Assembly: GCA_039812705.1 (NCBI GenBank)
Contig: JBDIBA010000003.1
Span: 1-64,000, forward strand
Direction: 5' to 3'
Origin: JBDIBA01 sp039812705
GTDB taxonomy: Bacteria; Actinomycetota; Acidimicrobiia; Acidimicrobiales; JBBSGY01
Length of the DNA: 64,000 bases
Under the pieces are notes generated by a model that was given only the letters and a program-made list of their open reading frames with translations, was not told the DNA's origin and ran no database searches. The stretch's first letter is position 1; the number at the start of each line of letters is the position of its first letter. The position numbers were made by a program, and so were the translations under genes. Below, in pieces: positions 34,099-42,735 of this stretch.

Positions 34099-35201
34099 AG
34101 GACTTTCTCCGTCAGGGTTCCACGGGAAACAGAAAACGCCTTACTGATGTCGACGTTGTCGGGCACATTTGCAGCGGTTGTCAAAAACACTTGACTGACA
34201 GGCAATTCGTTCAACAACAACTGACTGCGTCGACCATCAAGCTCGCTCAACACATCATCGAGCAACAAAAGTGGCGGGGCGCCAGCAACTTCTGTCAGCA
34301 ACTCGTGCCCGGCAAAGCGCAAAGCAAGCGCCAACGACCGCTGCTCCCCTTGCGACGAATGAGTTCGCGCGGATTGATTGTTGATTGACAGCAAAAGCTC
34401 GTCTCTGTGTGGCCCAACAGTTGTTACCGAGCGCGCCAGGTCAGCTTTTCGCGCCTCCTCCAGACTTTTAGCCAATCCAGGGCCGCCATCTGCGCTGCTC
34501 CAATCGTCCTGCAACTTCAAATCGACGATCTGATTGCCATGTTTTTCATCAACAACCCTGCGGTACGCATCTGTAACCAGTGGCATCAAGCGTTGAACTA
34601 GTTCACGCCTGGCTTTCCCCAACTGTTCCCCAGCCTGTGAAAACTTTGCATCCCAAACATCAAGCGTTGCAACGATTTCTGGCGTCGCGCGCCCTCCAGC
34701 TTGACGCAAAAGGGTGTTTCGCTGACGAATAATCCTGTCGATGTCTCGCTGCAACGCCTGCAAACGCGGGTCCATGTCTGCAAGAAGCTGATCTAAATAG
34801 TCACGCCTGATTGCAGGCCCACCCTTGATTAGATCAAGGTCGTCTGGTCCAAAAACCGTTACCAATAGGCGTGAGTCAGCATTGGTGGAGCGAATGTTCT
34901 GCTTGTTAACAAGCGTTCGGTTGCGCCCAGTTGCACTGATCTCGCTTTCAATCAACAACTGTCGGCCGGCTCGGTCAGCATCTGCACGCACAATTGCCGA
35001 ATCGGCACCGCTGCGAATCAGTGCGTCAAAGTGGGCCACACGAAACGACCTTTGTGAAGCGGCATAACTAATCGCTTCTAGAACATTGGTTTTTCCTTGA
35101 CCATTTGGACCTTCAATAACTGTGAGTCCACGCGAAGGAAAGTCAATCTCTTCGGATTCGTAGTTGCGAAAGTTGCTCAACCAAAGGCGATTGATGTGCA
35201 C
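34095..35201 (-). CDS. recF: DNA replication and repair protein RecF
   Basis: This 368-residue SMC-like ATPase starts at GTG. It shows NFRNYE and Walker A GPNGQGKTNVLEAI at about residues 34-41, the signature THSSQGEQRSLALALRFA, and Walker B LLLLDDVLSELDGRRS. RecF loads RecA at single-strand gaps together with RecO and RecR. The start codon lies 18 bp after the dnaN stop, and the stop overlaps the dciA start, so dnaN-recF-dciA form one unit. Confidence 0.97.
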   Translation of the reverse strand: MHINRLWLSNFRNYESEEIDFPSRGLTVIEGPNGQGKTNVLEAISYAASQRSFRVAHFDALIRSGADSAIVRADADRAGRQLLIESEISATGRNRTLVNKQNIRSTNADSRLLVTVFGPDDLDLIKGGPAIRRDYLDQLLADMDPRLQALQRDIDRIIRQRNTLLRQAGGRATPEIVATLDVWDAKFSQAGEQLGKARRELVQRLMPLVTDAYRRVVDEKHGNQIVDLKLQDDWSSADGGPGLAKSLEEARKADLARSVTTVGPHRDELLLSINNQSARTHSSQGEQRSLALALRFAGHELLTEVAGAPPLLLLDDVLSELDGRRSQLLLNELPVSQVFLTTAANVPDNVDISKAFSVSRGTLTEKVL

Positions 35202-35219
35202 AGAAAATCAACCGCTCGC

Positions 35220-36317
35220 TCAGGAAACGCGCACAGGCATGATCAGGTACAAGAATGAACCCTGTTCGTCATCTTTGACCGTTGCCGGCTTCAATGCGTC
35301 GAGCGTTTCAATAACAACGTCGCCCGGCGCTACAGATTCCAAACCGTCAATCAGGTATGTCGGGTTGAATGCAACGGTTATTTCTTCGCCTTCATACTTA
35401 GCTTCGATGTCTTCAGTTGCTTGACCGACTTCTTGACTAACAACTCGGAGCTCTACGCCGTCGGCGCGCATGGTCATGCGCACCGGTGTTGTGGAATCAC
35501 GAACCATCAACTTGACGCGCCGAACAGACTCCAGCAGAACATCGCGATCGATACGAAGTCGGTTCGGATAATCCTTCGGGATGAGTGGGCGATAGTCGGG
35601 GAACTTGCCTTCAATCAGTCGGCTTGTCATGTGAATATGCCCAAGGGAGAACGTAATTTCACGTTCATCAAGAGCAACATTGAGGTCTTGAACATCACCC
35701 ATGACTCGCAACAATTCGCCAAGGGTGCGCGAAGGAACCAAGACCTGCTGGTGATCCGCCGGCAAGATGTTTGCACCATCAATGTCGCGAACAGCCAAGC
35801 GGTAGGAGTCGGTAGCAACCAAGCGAAGTCCGTTGTCCTGAGTGCTCAGTAAGACACCGGTGATAACTGGGCGGGCATCGTCTGAACTTGCTGCGCGAAT
35901 TACTTGTCGCAGCGCGTCTGCAAACTCTGTAGCGGTCAAAGTTGCCGAATAGTTCTCGCTAAAGGAAATGCGTGGAAACTCTTCGTTGTCAAGAACTCGA
36001 ACAGCAAACTGCGACCTACCCGAGCTAATTCGTGCTTCGTGGTCGTCGGTGTCGATTGTGACCATGCCAGCCGGAAGAGATTTGACGATTTCCGTCATCA
36101 AGCGTGCAGGGATGACTGCGCTTCCCTCATCAACAACCTTCGCGTCGATGCGAATACGGATTGATAGTTCCCTATCTGTTCCAGTGATGACGATCTGCTC
36201 TTCCTTGGCAACTAGCTGCAGGCCGGTGAGGACAGCGATATTCGATTTTCCGGTTACTGCTCTTCCTGCGGCGCTCAGTGCGTCTACAAGAGAGTCCTTT
36301 TCGCATCTGAATTTCAT
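35220..36317 (-). CDS. dnaN: DNA polymerase III beta sliding clamp
   Basis: The ATG at 36317 gives a 365-residue clamp starting MKFRCEKDSL; extending upstream in frame would read through the origin. The three-domain clamp pattern is seen in repeated segments such as ELSIRIRIDAKVVDEGSAVIPARL, VLLSTQDNGLRLVATDSYRLAVRD and EVGQATEDIEAKYEGEEITVAFNPTYLIDGL. The C-terminus ends MPVRVS, the usual MPMRL-like terminus. The ring-shaped dimer tethers the replicase to DNA. The origin lies between this gene and dnaA. Confidence 0.96.
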   Translation of the reverse strand: MKFRCEKDSLVDALSAAGRAVTGKSNIAVLTGLQLVAKEEQIVITGTDRELSIRIRIDAKVVDEGSAVIPARLMTEIVKSLPAGMVTIDTDDHEARISSGRSQFAVRVLDNEEFPRISFSENYSATLTATEFADALRQVIRAASSDDARPVITGVLLSTQDNGLRLVATDSYRLAVRDIDGANILPADHQQVLVPSRTLGELLRVMGDVQDLNVALDEREITFSLGHIHMTSRLIEGKFPDYRPLIPKDYPNRLRIDRDVLLESVRRVKLMVRDSTTPVRMTMRADGVELRVVSQEVGQATEDIEAKYEGEEITVAFNPTYLIDGLESVAPGDVVIETLDALKPATVKDDEQGSFLYLIMPVRVS

Positions 36318-36631
36318 CGACGACGCTCCTAGGGGATTTTTTATAAAGAAATAAGTAGAGGTAGTAGGTGCTGTGGATTGTGGACAAGGGGTTGAAATCC
36401 CTGGACGACAGCAGTTTTTGGCTGCGCACTTTCTCCACAGCGTTCCACAGACATGTGACACCGTGCTGAGCGAGCCGTTTTCCGCAGTGGTTATCCACAT
36501 ATATCCACAGGGATTTCCACTGGAAAACTCACCGGCTTTTCCACTGGTTTCACCCAGCTTGTAGCCACGCTTTGTGGTGAATTGCTTGTATTTGGTTGTT
36601 TGAGTGCTGTTTCTGAGCGGTCGAGCGGTTG
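36318..36631. other. oriC: oriC: chromosomal replication origin between dnaA and dnaN
   Basis: This 314-base gap contains a cluster of DnaA boxes: TTATCCACA at 36491-36499 (perfect), TTGTCCACA on the minus strand at 36379-36387 (the actinobacterial form), and one- or two-mismatch boxes at 36431-36439, 36441-36449, 36501-36509 and 36372-36380. An AT-rich tract (ATTTTTTATAAAGAAATAA, ~36337-36355) next to dnaN is a candidate unwinding element. The dnaA-dnaN position is the usual actinobacterial origin site. No gene is seen here. Confidence 0.9.
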
Positions 36632-38149
36632 TTAGCTGCCGGACTTCACGCGGTGCATCAACGCCGTCACTTGGTTGAAGATGTGGCCGCGCTCGAACAT
36701 CATGGCCGTGATCTTTTCGACGGCATGGATGACCGTTGTGTGGTCTCGGCCCCCGAATTCGCGCGCGATGGCCGGGTATGAAAAGTCTGTTACCTCTCGG
36801 AAGACGTACATGCCTATTTGACGCGCAGTCACCAACGGCCTTCGGCGACTTGCGCCACATAGTTCTTCGACCGTGAACCCAAACATGTCCGCCGTGGCTT
36901 TCAGGATGTCTTGAGGAGTGATGGTTTTCGGCTTATCGCCAGCGCCGACAAGGTCAGAGAGGACAACTTGGGCCGTTTCTACGGTGAGTTCTTCGCCGTG
37001 GAGGTTTGAGTATGCCGAGACGCGGATGAGGGCGCCTTCTAGCTCCCTGATGTTGTCTGTTACACCTGATGCAATGAACTCCATGACGTTGTCCGGAACC
37101 CTGGTTCGCAGGCCATCGCCCTTCTTGCGGAGAATTGCGATTCGAGTCTCCAAATCGGGCGGCTGGACATCTGTGGTGAGACCAGAAAGGAACCGGCTGC
37201 GGATTCGTTCTTCGAGGGTCACCAGCGATTTGGGGTGACGGTCTGACGAAATGACGATCTGCTTCGATGCGCCATAGAGGTGGTTGAAGGTGTGGAAGAA
37301 CTCCTCCTGGAGGCCTTCCTTTTGCTTCATGAATTGAATGTCGTCAATCAACAACACGTCGCATTCGCGGTATCGCTGTCTGAAAGCGGCTCCGGTGTTG
37401 GTGCGAATGGACTCAACGAACTCGTTCAGCATGCGCTCGGTACTCACGTAGTGAACGTGACGGTGGGGAAAGTTTTCGCGGACGTAGTTGCCAATGGCGT
37501 GAAGGAGGTGTGTTTTTCCTAGACCCGCATCGCCGTGGATGAACAAGGGGTTGTAGGACTTTGCCGGCGATTCAGCGACCGACAGCGCAGCGGCGTGTGC
37601 AAAGCGATTGGAAGCACCGATGACGAAGTTCTCGAAGGTGTAATCCCAGTTCAGTGGGGAATCTTGCGACGGACGAGGCGGCGCTGGGATTGTTCGGCCT
37701 GAAAGGTGATCTGGCCTTTGTGGAACCTTTGGCTGAAACGAGTTCCCAACCTGCGGCGCCGCGTGGGGGTTCATTTGTGGGGTCATTGATGGTGCCAAAT
37801 GTGGCGCCATTTGGGGGTTCTGAACTGCTCCTTGTTGAGCAAAGTCAACGTAGGGCGCGGAGTCGGTGACTTCATCAAGCAGTTGACCCTGTTGTACTGC
37901 TGCGTAAAGCGAAATGGACATCTGCTTGTTGGCGACGTCTGTGACTACGTCGTTGACGAGGTCGATGTACTTCGCCTCGATGCGGTCTTTGATGAGAGAG
38001 CTTGGAACGGTAATGACTAATTCGTCATCCTCAAGGGAGCGCGCCTCGGCTTGACCAAAAAGCATGTTCCAGGTGGCTCCTGACACGCGTTCATGAAGAG
38101 CCTCTGAACAGCTTTTCCACAATGTCTCGGCCTCTGTTACCAGCGCCAT
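36632..38149 (-). CDS. dnaA: chromosomal replication initiator DnaA
   Basis: This 505-residue AAA+ initiator has an N-terminal helicase-interaction domain, a long Pro/Gln/Met-rich linker (~100-160), Walker A GDAGLGKTHLLHAIGNY, Walker B DVLLIDDIQF and the C-terminal DNA-binding signature GGRDHTTVIHAVEKI. It binds the boxes in the adjacent origin and melts DNA. It is divergent from rpmH. The promoter region upstream carries further DnaA-box-like sequences, consistent with autoregulation. Confidence 0.98.
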   Translation of the reverse strand: MALVTEAETLWKSCSEALHERVSGATWNMLFGQAEARSLEDDELVITVPSSLIKDRIEAKYIDLVNDVVTDVANKQMSISLYAAVQQGQLLDEVTDSAPYVDFAQQGAVQNPQMAPHLAPSMTPQMNPHAAPQVGNSFQPKVPQRPDHLSGRTIPAPPRPSQDSPLNWDYTFENFVIGASNRFAHAAALSVAESPAKSYNPLFIHGDAGLGKTHLLHAIGNYVRENFPHRHVHYVSTERMLNEFVESIRTNTGAAFRQRYRECDVLLIDDIQFMKQKEGLQEEFFHTFNHLYGASKQIVISSDRHPKSLVTLEERIRSRFLSGLTTDVQPPDLETRIAILRKKGDGLRTRVPDNVMEFIASGVTDNIRELEGALIRVSAYSNLHGEELTVETAQVVLSDLVGAGDKPKTITPQDILKATADMFGFTVEELCGASRRRPLVTARQIGMYVFREVTDFSYPAIAREFGGRDHTTVIHAVEKITAMMFERGHIFNQVTALMHRVKSGS

Positions 38150-38383
38150 CCCCTCCCCTTAAGACACGAGATCCACAACCTCGTCCACATGTGTGGAAAA
38201 ACATACAAACCAAACGAGAGCCATAGGTGTAACCCCAGCTCACAGCCGTGGATAGCTGTGGAAATTCCGATGCCCCGAAAGAAGTTCACGAAAGTAGCAC
38301 CGTAGGTTTGCCAGTGAAACAGGCGATTTAGGGTTGTGCGCTTGGTTCTTAGGGCCGCTGCTGTTTGCTAGTATTCGCGCCTT
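38150..38383. promoter_or_regulatory. divergent dnaA / rpmH control region with DnaA-box-like sites
   Basis: The 234-base gap holds near-match DnaA boxes: TCGTCCACA at 38181-38189, TTTTCCACA (minus strand) at 38192-38200 and ATTTCCACA (minus strand) at 38257-38265. A TAGTAT hexamer at 38369-38374 lies just 9 bases before the rpmH ATG and could be its -10 box, which would give a nearly leaderless transcript. Promoter assignment is tentative. Confidence 0.5.
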
Positions 38384-38518
38384 ATGAAGCGCACCTTCCA
38401 GCCAAACGTTCGTAAGCGTGCAAAGAAGCACGGCTTCAGGCACCGTATGTCCACGCGGGCTGGACAAGCGATTATCAAGGCACGCCGCCGCCGCAACCGC
38501 GCGCGCTTGTCGGCCTAA
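38384..38518 (+). CDS. rpmH: 50S ribosomal protein L34
   Basis: The 44-residue product is the classic L34: MKRTFQPNVRKRAKKHGFRH, then RMSTRAGQAIIKARRRRNRARLSA. All basic positions are conserved. It is the first gene of the rightward rpmH-rnpA-yidD-yidC-jag-rsmG cluster that diverges from dnaA. No Shine-Dalgarno sequence is evident before the ATG. Confidence 0.98.
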   Translation: MKRTFQPNVRKRAKKHGFRHRMSTRAGQAIIKARRRRNRARLSA

Positions 38519-38527
38519 CTATTTCGT

Positions 38528-38875
38528 GTGAGCTCTGTTCTCGGTCGCATTAAGGACAGAGACACCTTTACTCATTTACAGGCTTCGCGAACCCGGGCTT
38601 CGGCCGGCTGTTTGCGCCTTGTTTACGCCCCTCCGACCAGTAGTGAAGATGTTGAGATCCGCATCGGGTTCTCCATTAGTCGCAAGGTTGGAAATGCTGT
38701 TGAGCGCAACCGGTTACGTCGACGGCTTCGCGAGATATCTCGTCAGTCTCACTCGATCCTCAGGCCGGGCGCTTATTTGGTCATTGTTCGTCCGCCGGCG
38801 ACCAACAAGACTTTCTCTGAATTGTCGGGCGAGTTTTCCCGTGTGAGTAACAAACTTGCCGGATCGTTGCCGTGA
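38528..38875 (+). CDS. rnpA: ribonuclease P protein component
   Basis: This 115-residue basic protein starts at GTG nine bases after rpmH. It contains GFSISRKVGNAVERNRLRRRLREI, the RNR motif that binds the catalytic RNA of RNase P and assists 5' processing of pre-tRNAs. It overlaps yidD by 4 bp (GTGA). The RNA subunit (rnpB) is not in this window. Confidence 0.97.
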   Translation: MSSVLGRIKDRDTFTHLQASRTRASAGCLRLVYAPPTSSEDVEIRIGFSISRKVGNAVERNRLRRRLREISRQSHSILRPGAYLVIVRPPATNKTFSELSGEFSRVSNKLAGSLP

Positions 38876-39114
38876 ATCGCTCAGTTAGGGTGCTCCGTTG
38901 GCTAATTTTTGCCTATCAAGGGCTGCGTCACGGGAGACCGTCTCCGTGTCGCTTTCAGCCGAGCTGTTCTAATTACGCGCTTGAAGCGCTGGATCAACAC
39001 GGTGCCGTGAAGGGTGTTTGGATGGCGTGCAAGCGAATTGTCCGGTGTCGTCCGGGCGCTCGCTGGGGATTTGACCCTGTGCCTCCTAGACCTAAACAAG
39101 ATTTCAATGAATAA
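38872..39114 (+). CDS. yidD: membrane protein insertion efficiency factor YidD
   Basis: This 80-residue protein starts at GTG overlapping the rnpA stop. The family hallmark is CRFQPSCSNYALEALDQHG with the three Cys residues around it, then KGVWMACKRIVRCRPGARWGFDPVP. YidD assists insertion of proteins by YidC at the membrane. It lies in the usual place between rnpA and yidC. Confidence 0.97.
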   Translation: MNRSVRVLRWLIFAYQGLRHGRPSPCRFQPSCSNYALEALDQHGAVKGVWMACKRIVRCRPGARWGFDPVPPRPKQDFNE

Positions 39115-39122
39115 GGAATAAA

Positions 39123-40004
39123 GTGGACATCTTTTCTCGCTTTTTTGCAGGGCTTCTTTCGACGTATTACTCGTTTACTCATAACCACGCATTAGCAATT
39201 TTGTTGCTGACGTTGACAGTGATGCTGATTGTTGCGCCGCTGACGCTCAAGTCCGTGCGCTCCATGATGGTCATGCAAAAAGTGGCCCCTGAACTGCAAA
39301 AACTAAACGAGAAGTACAAGAACGACCGGGAAAAGCTGAGCGCCGAAACGATGGCGTTTTATCGCGAGAACAAAATCAACCCACTTAGTGGTTGCTTTCC
39401 CCTGCTTCTCCAAATGCCAATCTTTTTGGTCCTTTATCACGCACTCAGCGGCATCCTTTATAAAGAAAATGGCGTTTCAGCACCGAAGTATTTAGACCAC
39501 GGATCAGATCTTTATAAGAACTTGATCTCAAATGACGGACGTATGGAGAGCTTTGGCGTCAATCTTTCCTCGAGCGCTTTAGGGACCCATTCATCTTTCT
39601 GGGCCATGCTCCCCTACATCGCGTTGATCCTGGCCATGGTGTTTTTCCAGTTCTGGCAGCAGCGCCAAGTCAACGCCAGGGCAACGAACACTTCTGACAA
39701 CCCGCAAGCAGAAATGATGCGGAAATTCACAAAGATCATGCCTCCGTTTTTTGGGGTAATTTCTTTGACGTTTCCTGCTGCGCTAGTCCTCTATTGGACC
39801 TATCAAAGCATTATTCGTGTCGTTCAGCAGTGGGCGATGTACAAGTTCGACCCCGTCCTGAAGGACGAGATTCAATTCGCGCAAAAAGATGTCGAGGCTC
39901 ATCTAAAAGGCGGGCCAAAGCCAGTGAATGCGCCGAAGAAGAAATCATCCGAACTGTCCGCCCCTGCAAAGAAGACCAACAAGTCAAAGGGTAAGGGCCG
40001 GTAA
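39123..40004 (+). CDS. yidC: membrane protein insertase YidC/Oxa1
   Basis: This 293-residue protein starts at GTG and has the Oxa1/YidC core: a TM with the conserved positively charged groove region LTVMLIVAPLTLKSVRSMMVMQKVAPELQKLNEKYKND, the coiled cytoplasmic loop, then NPLSGCFPLLLQMPIFLVLYHAL and two further TM segments with ISLTFPAALVLYWTYQSI. The large periplasmic domain of Gram-negative YidC is absent, as in Actinobacteria. The C-terminal tail is Lys-rich. It inserts membrane proteins, with or without SecYEG. Confidence 0.95.
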   Translation: MDIFSRFFAGLLSTYYSFTHNHALAILLLTLTVMLIVAPLTLKSVRSMMVMQKVAPELQKLNEKYKNDREKLSAETMAFYRENKINPLSGCFPLLLQMPIFLVLYHALSGILYKENGVSAPKYLDHGSDLYKNLISNDGRMESFGVNLSSSALGTHSSFWAMLPYIALILAMVFFQFWQQRQVNARATNTSDNPQAEMMRKFTKIMPPFFGVISLTFPAALVLYWTYQSIIRVVQQWAMYKFDPVLKDEIQFAQKDVEAHLKGGPKPVNAPKKKSSELSAPAKKTNKSKGKGR

Positions 40005-40010
40005 AGGCAT

Positions 40011-40934
40011 ATGGAATGGGTTGAAACCACGGGTTCATCGGTTGAGGCTGCAAAAAGCCAGGCCTTAGAGCAGCTAGGCGTCGATGAAGCCGATGCTGAG
40101 TTCGATGTTGTAGCTGAACCAAAGGCGGGGCTGTTCGGATTTCGTAAGGTCGAAGCACGGGTACGAGCCCGTGTGAAGCCCAGTGTTCCTCGTTCAAAGG
40201 AAACGGGTCGCCGCAAGAGTCGTCGTAATGATCGCGGTAGGCCGTCAGAGCGTTCTGCGCAGCGTGCCTCCACACCGCGCGAAGAATCCGCGGAAGACGC
40301 CTCGTTTGGTTCCGATTCACATGCGGGTCACGGCGACGGCGTTGACAGGCGCTCATCTGATGACCGCCGCAAGCCTCGCAACAGACGTCAGCGACCAAAC
40401 AAGCCAGGCGGAGACGCTCGCAATTCCGGAGCCAAACAAGGAGACAATGAGTTGGAAACCGTAGCCCTAGAAGACCAGGTCAAGACCCTTGAAGAGTTCC
40501 TCAACGGCTTGTTTGCTGAGATGAACACACCTGCAAGTGTGAAGTCCGAGATTGACTCCGAAGAGGAGCTGATCAAGGTTTCAATCGAAGGCGACAACCT
40601 TGGGCACCTCATTGGTTTGAGGGGTAACGCACTTCACGCGTTGCAAGAAGTGACTCGAACTGTTGTTCAGCGTCAGACCGGTGCACGTAACGGCAAGATC
40701 ATTCTCGATGTGGCTAAGTACCGCGAGAAGCGCAAGGCCGCGCTAGAGCGCTTCACGAAGGACCTTGCTCGCGAGGTTGTCGAGAAGCAGGTTGAGCGCA
40801 ACCTTGAACCAATGCACCCGGCTGATCGCAAGATTGTTCACGACACCATCAACGAAATCGAAGGTGTTGAAACCAGTTCAGCAGGCGAAGAGCCACGTCG
40901 TTACGTGGTGATCAGGCCTGTGCGGAGTGCATGA
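40011..40934 (+). CDS. khpB: RNA-binding protein KhpB / Jag (KH-R3H)
   Basis: This 307-residue protein has a Jag N-terminal domain (MEWVETTGSSVEAAKSQALEQL, then FGFRKVEARVRARV), a long basic and Asp/Arg-rich disordered linker (~65-155), a KH domain with GDNLGHLIGLRGNALHALQEVTR, and an R3H domain with KRKAALERFTKDLA and EPMHPADRKIVHDTIN. Jag/KhpB binds RNA and affects cell elongation and division. It overlaps rsmG by 8 bp. The order yidC-jag-rsmG is standard for Actinobacteria. Confidence 0.95.
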   Translation: MEWVETTGSSVEAAKSQALEQLGVDEADAEFDVVAEPKAGLFGFRKVEARVRARVKPSVPRSKETGRRKSRRNDRGRPSERSAQRASTPREESAEDASFGSDSHAGHGDGVDRRSSDDRRKPRNRRQRPNKPGGDARNSGAKQGDNELETVALEDQVKTLEEFLNGLFAEMNTPASVKSEIDSEEELIKVSIEGDNLGHLIGLRGNALHALQEVTRTVVQRQTGARNGKIILDVAKYREKRKAALERFTKDLAREVVEKQVERNLEPMHPADRKIVHDTINEIEGVETSSAGEEPRRYVVIRPVRSA

Positions 40935-41562
40935 ACTGGTTGACCCGAGCCTGCATCGCCGATTGGTGCGGGTTCTCGAAATCAGCAAGGACCGTGGCTT
41001 TCTTGGGCCCGGTCCTGTTGAAGACCACGTCGCACATGCCGCGGCGTTCCTTGAAGTACTGGGCGACCTGAATCCCAAATCGGTTGCCGATCTCGGTAGC
41101 GGCGGAGGCATCCCCGGCCTCGTCCTGGCTGCCGCGCTCCCCTCTGTTCGCTTCGCATTGATCGACGGCATGGAGAAAAGAACGACCTTCCTCAACGAAG
41201 CTGTCGATCTGCTTGGTCTGACGAATACAGAAATTGTTTGTGCCCGTGCCGAGGAGCTTGGTCACAATGCTGCCTACCGGGAGACTTATCAGATGGTGGT
41301 TGCCCGCTCATTTGGGCCTCCCGCCGTGCTTGCGGAGTGCGCTTCTCCCCTGTTGTTACCCGGCGGAACCCTGATTGTGTCGGAACCCCCACACTCTGAG
41401 GCCGATCGTTGGCCTGCGAGTGGCCTGGCCAAGTTAGGTCTCCGCAAGGTGGAAACTGTGCGCGTAACGGGAGTACGCCTGGCCATCTTGGAAAAGACTG
41501 CTCCCCTCGATTCGCGCTGGCCTCGCCGCGTTGGAATCCCCGCGAAGCGCCCAGTCTTCTAA
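40927..41562 (+). CDS. rsmG: 16S rRNA m7G527 methyltransferase
   Basis: This 211-residue protein starts at a GTG inside the end of jag. The SAM-binding motif VADLGSGGGIPGLVLA is clear, followed by ALIDGMEKRTTFLNEAV and VCARAEELG, and a VVARSFGPPAVLAECASPLLLPGG segment, all characteristic of RsmG (GidB). It methylates guanosine 527 of 16S rRNA; loss gives low-level streptomycin resistance in other bacteria. It precedes the parS array and parAB. Confidence 0.95.
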   Translation: MHELVDPSLHRRLVRVLEISKDRGFLGPGPVEDHVAHAAAFLEVLGDLNPKSVADLGSGGGIPGLVLAAALPSVRFALIDGMEKRTTFLNEAVDLLGLTNTEIVCARAEELGHNAAYRETYQMVVARSFGPPAVLAECASPLLLPGGTLIVSEPPHSEADRWPASGLAKLGLRKVETVRVTGVRLAILEKTAPLDSRWPRRVGIPAKRPVF

Positions 41563-41605
41563 GACTTCTCTTGCGGCGTGGGTGCTGCGGGCGCTGCTAC
41601 CTGGA

Positions 41606-41923
41606 CAATGGGAATGTTTCACGTGAAACATTCCCATTGGAACTCGGACTGGTTGAGCAATCAGATGTTTCACGTGAAACATCTGGCTTCCCTCGTTACC
41701 TAGAAAGGACGTGCGAATGTTTCACGTGAAACATTCGCACTGTCGTAACTACCGGGCTTCAGGTGGGATATTGGCCCGAGATGTTTCACGTGAAACATCT
41801 CGGGCCTGAAACTGGCTGTGCGCCTTCACCCGAACCAGAGGAATGTTTCACGTGAAACATTCCTCTGGTTTCCGGATGGCTCGATGCGTGAAAACTTGCT
41901 CAAGATGTTTCACGTGAAACATC
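41606..41923. repeat. parS: array of six parS centromere sites, each within a longer palindrome
   Basis: Six exact copies of TGTTTCACGTGAAACA occur at 41615, 41666, 41718, 41782, 41844 and 41906 (start positions), spaced 51, 52, 64, 62 and 62 bp. Each is the centre of a longer perfect inverted repeat of 34, 24, 30, 34, 38 and 20 bp whose outer arms differ. The two bases flanking the core alternate strictly AA, GA, AA, GA, AA, GA. ParB binds the core to form the partition complex. The array occupies most of the otherwise gene-free 408 bases between rsmG and parA. Confidence 0.97.
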
Positions 41924-41970
41924 CCAATGTCTCACTCAGCCTGTAGCGTGCAGCGCATGAGGATTCTCCG

Positions 41971-42735
41971 ATGACGCGGATACTTACCGTCGCGAACCAG
42001 AAAGGCGGGGTGGGTAAAACCACAACCGCGGTCAATCTTTCTTCGGCGCTTGGCGAGGAGGGAAAGCGAGTGCTTCTCGTTGACCTGGACCCCCAGGCAA
42101 ACGCCACCACGGGTGTGGGGGTGGACTCCGAAAAGATCGATAACTCCACATACGACCTGCTTCTAGGGGACTCAGAGCCTGCTGAGTGTGTCGTAGAGAC
42201 GATCTATCCGAATCTCTGGCTCGCTCCGGCAACTATTGATTTGGCTGGCGCAGAGGTAGAGCTCGTTTCCGAGCTTGCCCGCGAGAATCGCCTCAAGAAT
42301 TCCCTCGCCAAGGTCTCAGACCAGTATGACTTCGTCATTATTGATTGCCCTCCGTCATTGGGACTGCTGACAATCAATGGCTTCATTGCAGCTAGGGAAG
42401 TCTTGTTGCCCATCCAGTGCGAGTACTACGCGTTGGAGGGTGTCGGGCAGCTGGTCCAGAATGTCGACCGTATTCGCAGCGCTTTGAACCCTGAGCTGCA
42501 CATCAGCCACGTCTTGCTGACCATGTACGACGCACGTACGAAGTTGTCATCGCAGGTCTCGCGAGACGTCAAGCAATTCTTTGGTGATCGTCTCTGTAAG
42601 ACCGTCATCCCAAGAAGCGTCAGGCTCTCTGAGGCGCCGTCATACGGACAGCCAATTTCAGTGTTCGATCCGCTTTCACGCGGTGCCGGCGCGTACCGCG
42701 ACTTGGCTAAGGAGGTCATCGATGGCGAGGCGTAG
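41971..42735 (+). CDS. parA: chromosome partitioning ATPase ParA
   Basis: This 254-residue protein shows deviant Walker A QKGGVGKTTTAVNLSSAL at the N-terminus, Walker A' VLLVDLDPQANATTGVG, and Walker B DFVIIDCPPSLGLLT. It is the Soj/ParA-type ATPase that moves ParB-parS complexes apart after replication. The ATG lies ~50 bases after the last parS site and overlaps the parB gene by 14 bp at its 3' end, so parAB are coupled. Confidence 0.97.
   Translation: MTRILTVANQKGGVGKTTTAVNLSSALGEEGKRVLLVDLDPQANATTGVGVDSEKIDNSTYDLLLGDSEPAECVVETIYPNLWLAPATIDLAGAEVELVSELARENRLKNSLAKVSDQYDFVIIDCPPSLGLLTINGFIAAREVLLPIQCEYYALEGVGQLVQNVDRIRSALNPELHISHVLLTMYDARTKLSSQVSRDVKQFFGDRLCKTVIPRSVRLSEAPSYGQPISVFDPLSRGAGAYRDLAKEVIDGEA

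Noticed and set aside
35220..36860. A 546-residue reading of dnaN extended through the origin
   Set aside because: The normal clamp starts at 36317; the extension runs across DnaA boxes and into dnaA and has no homology-like features.
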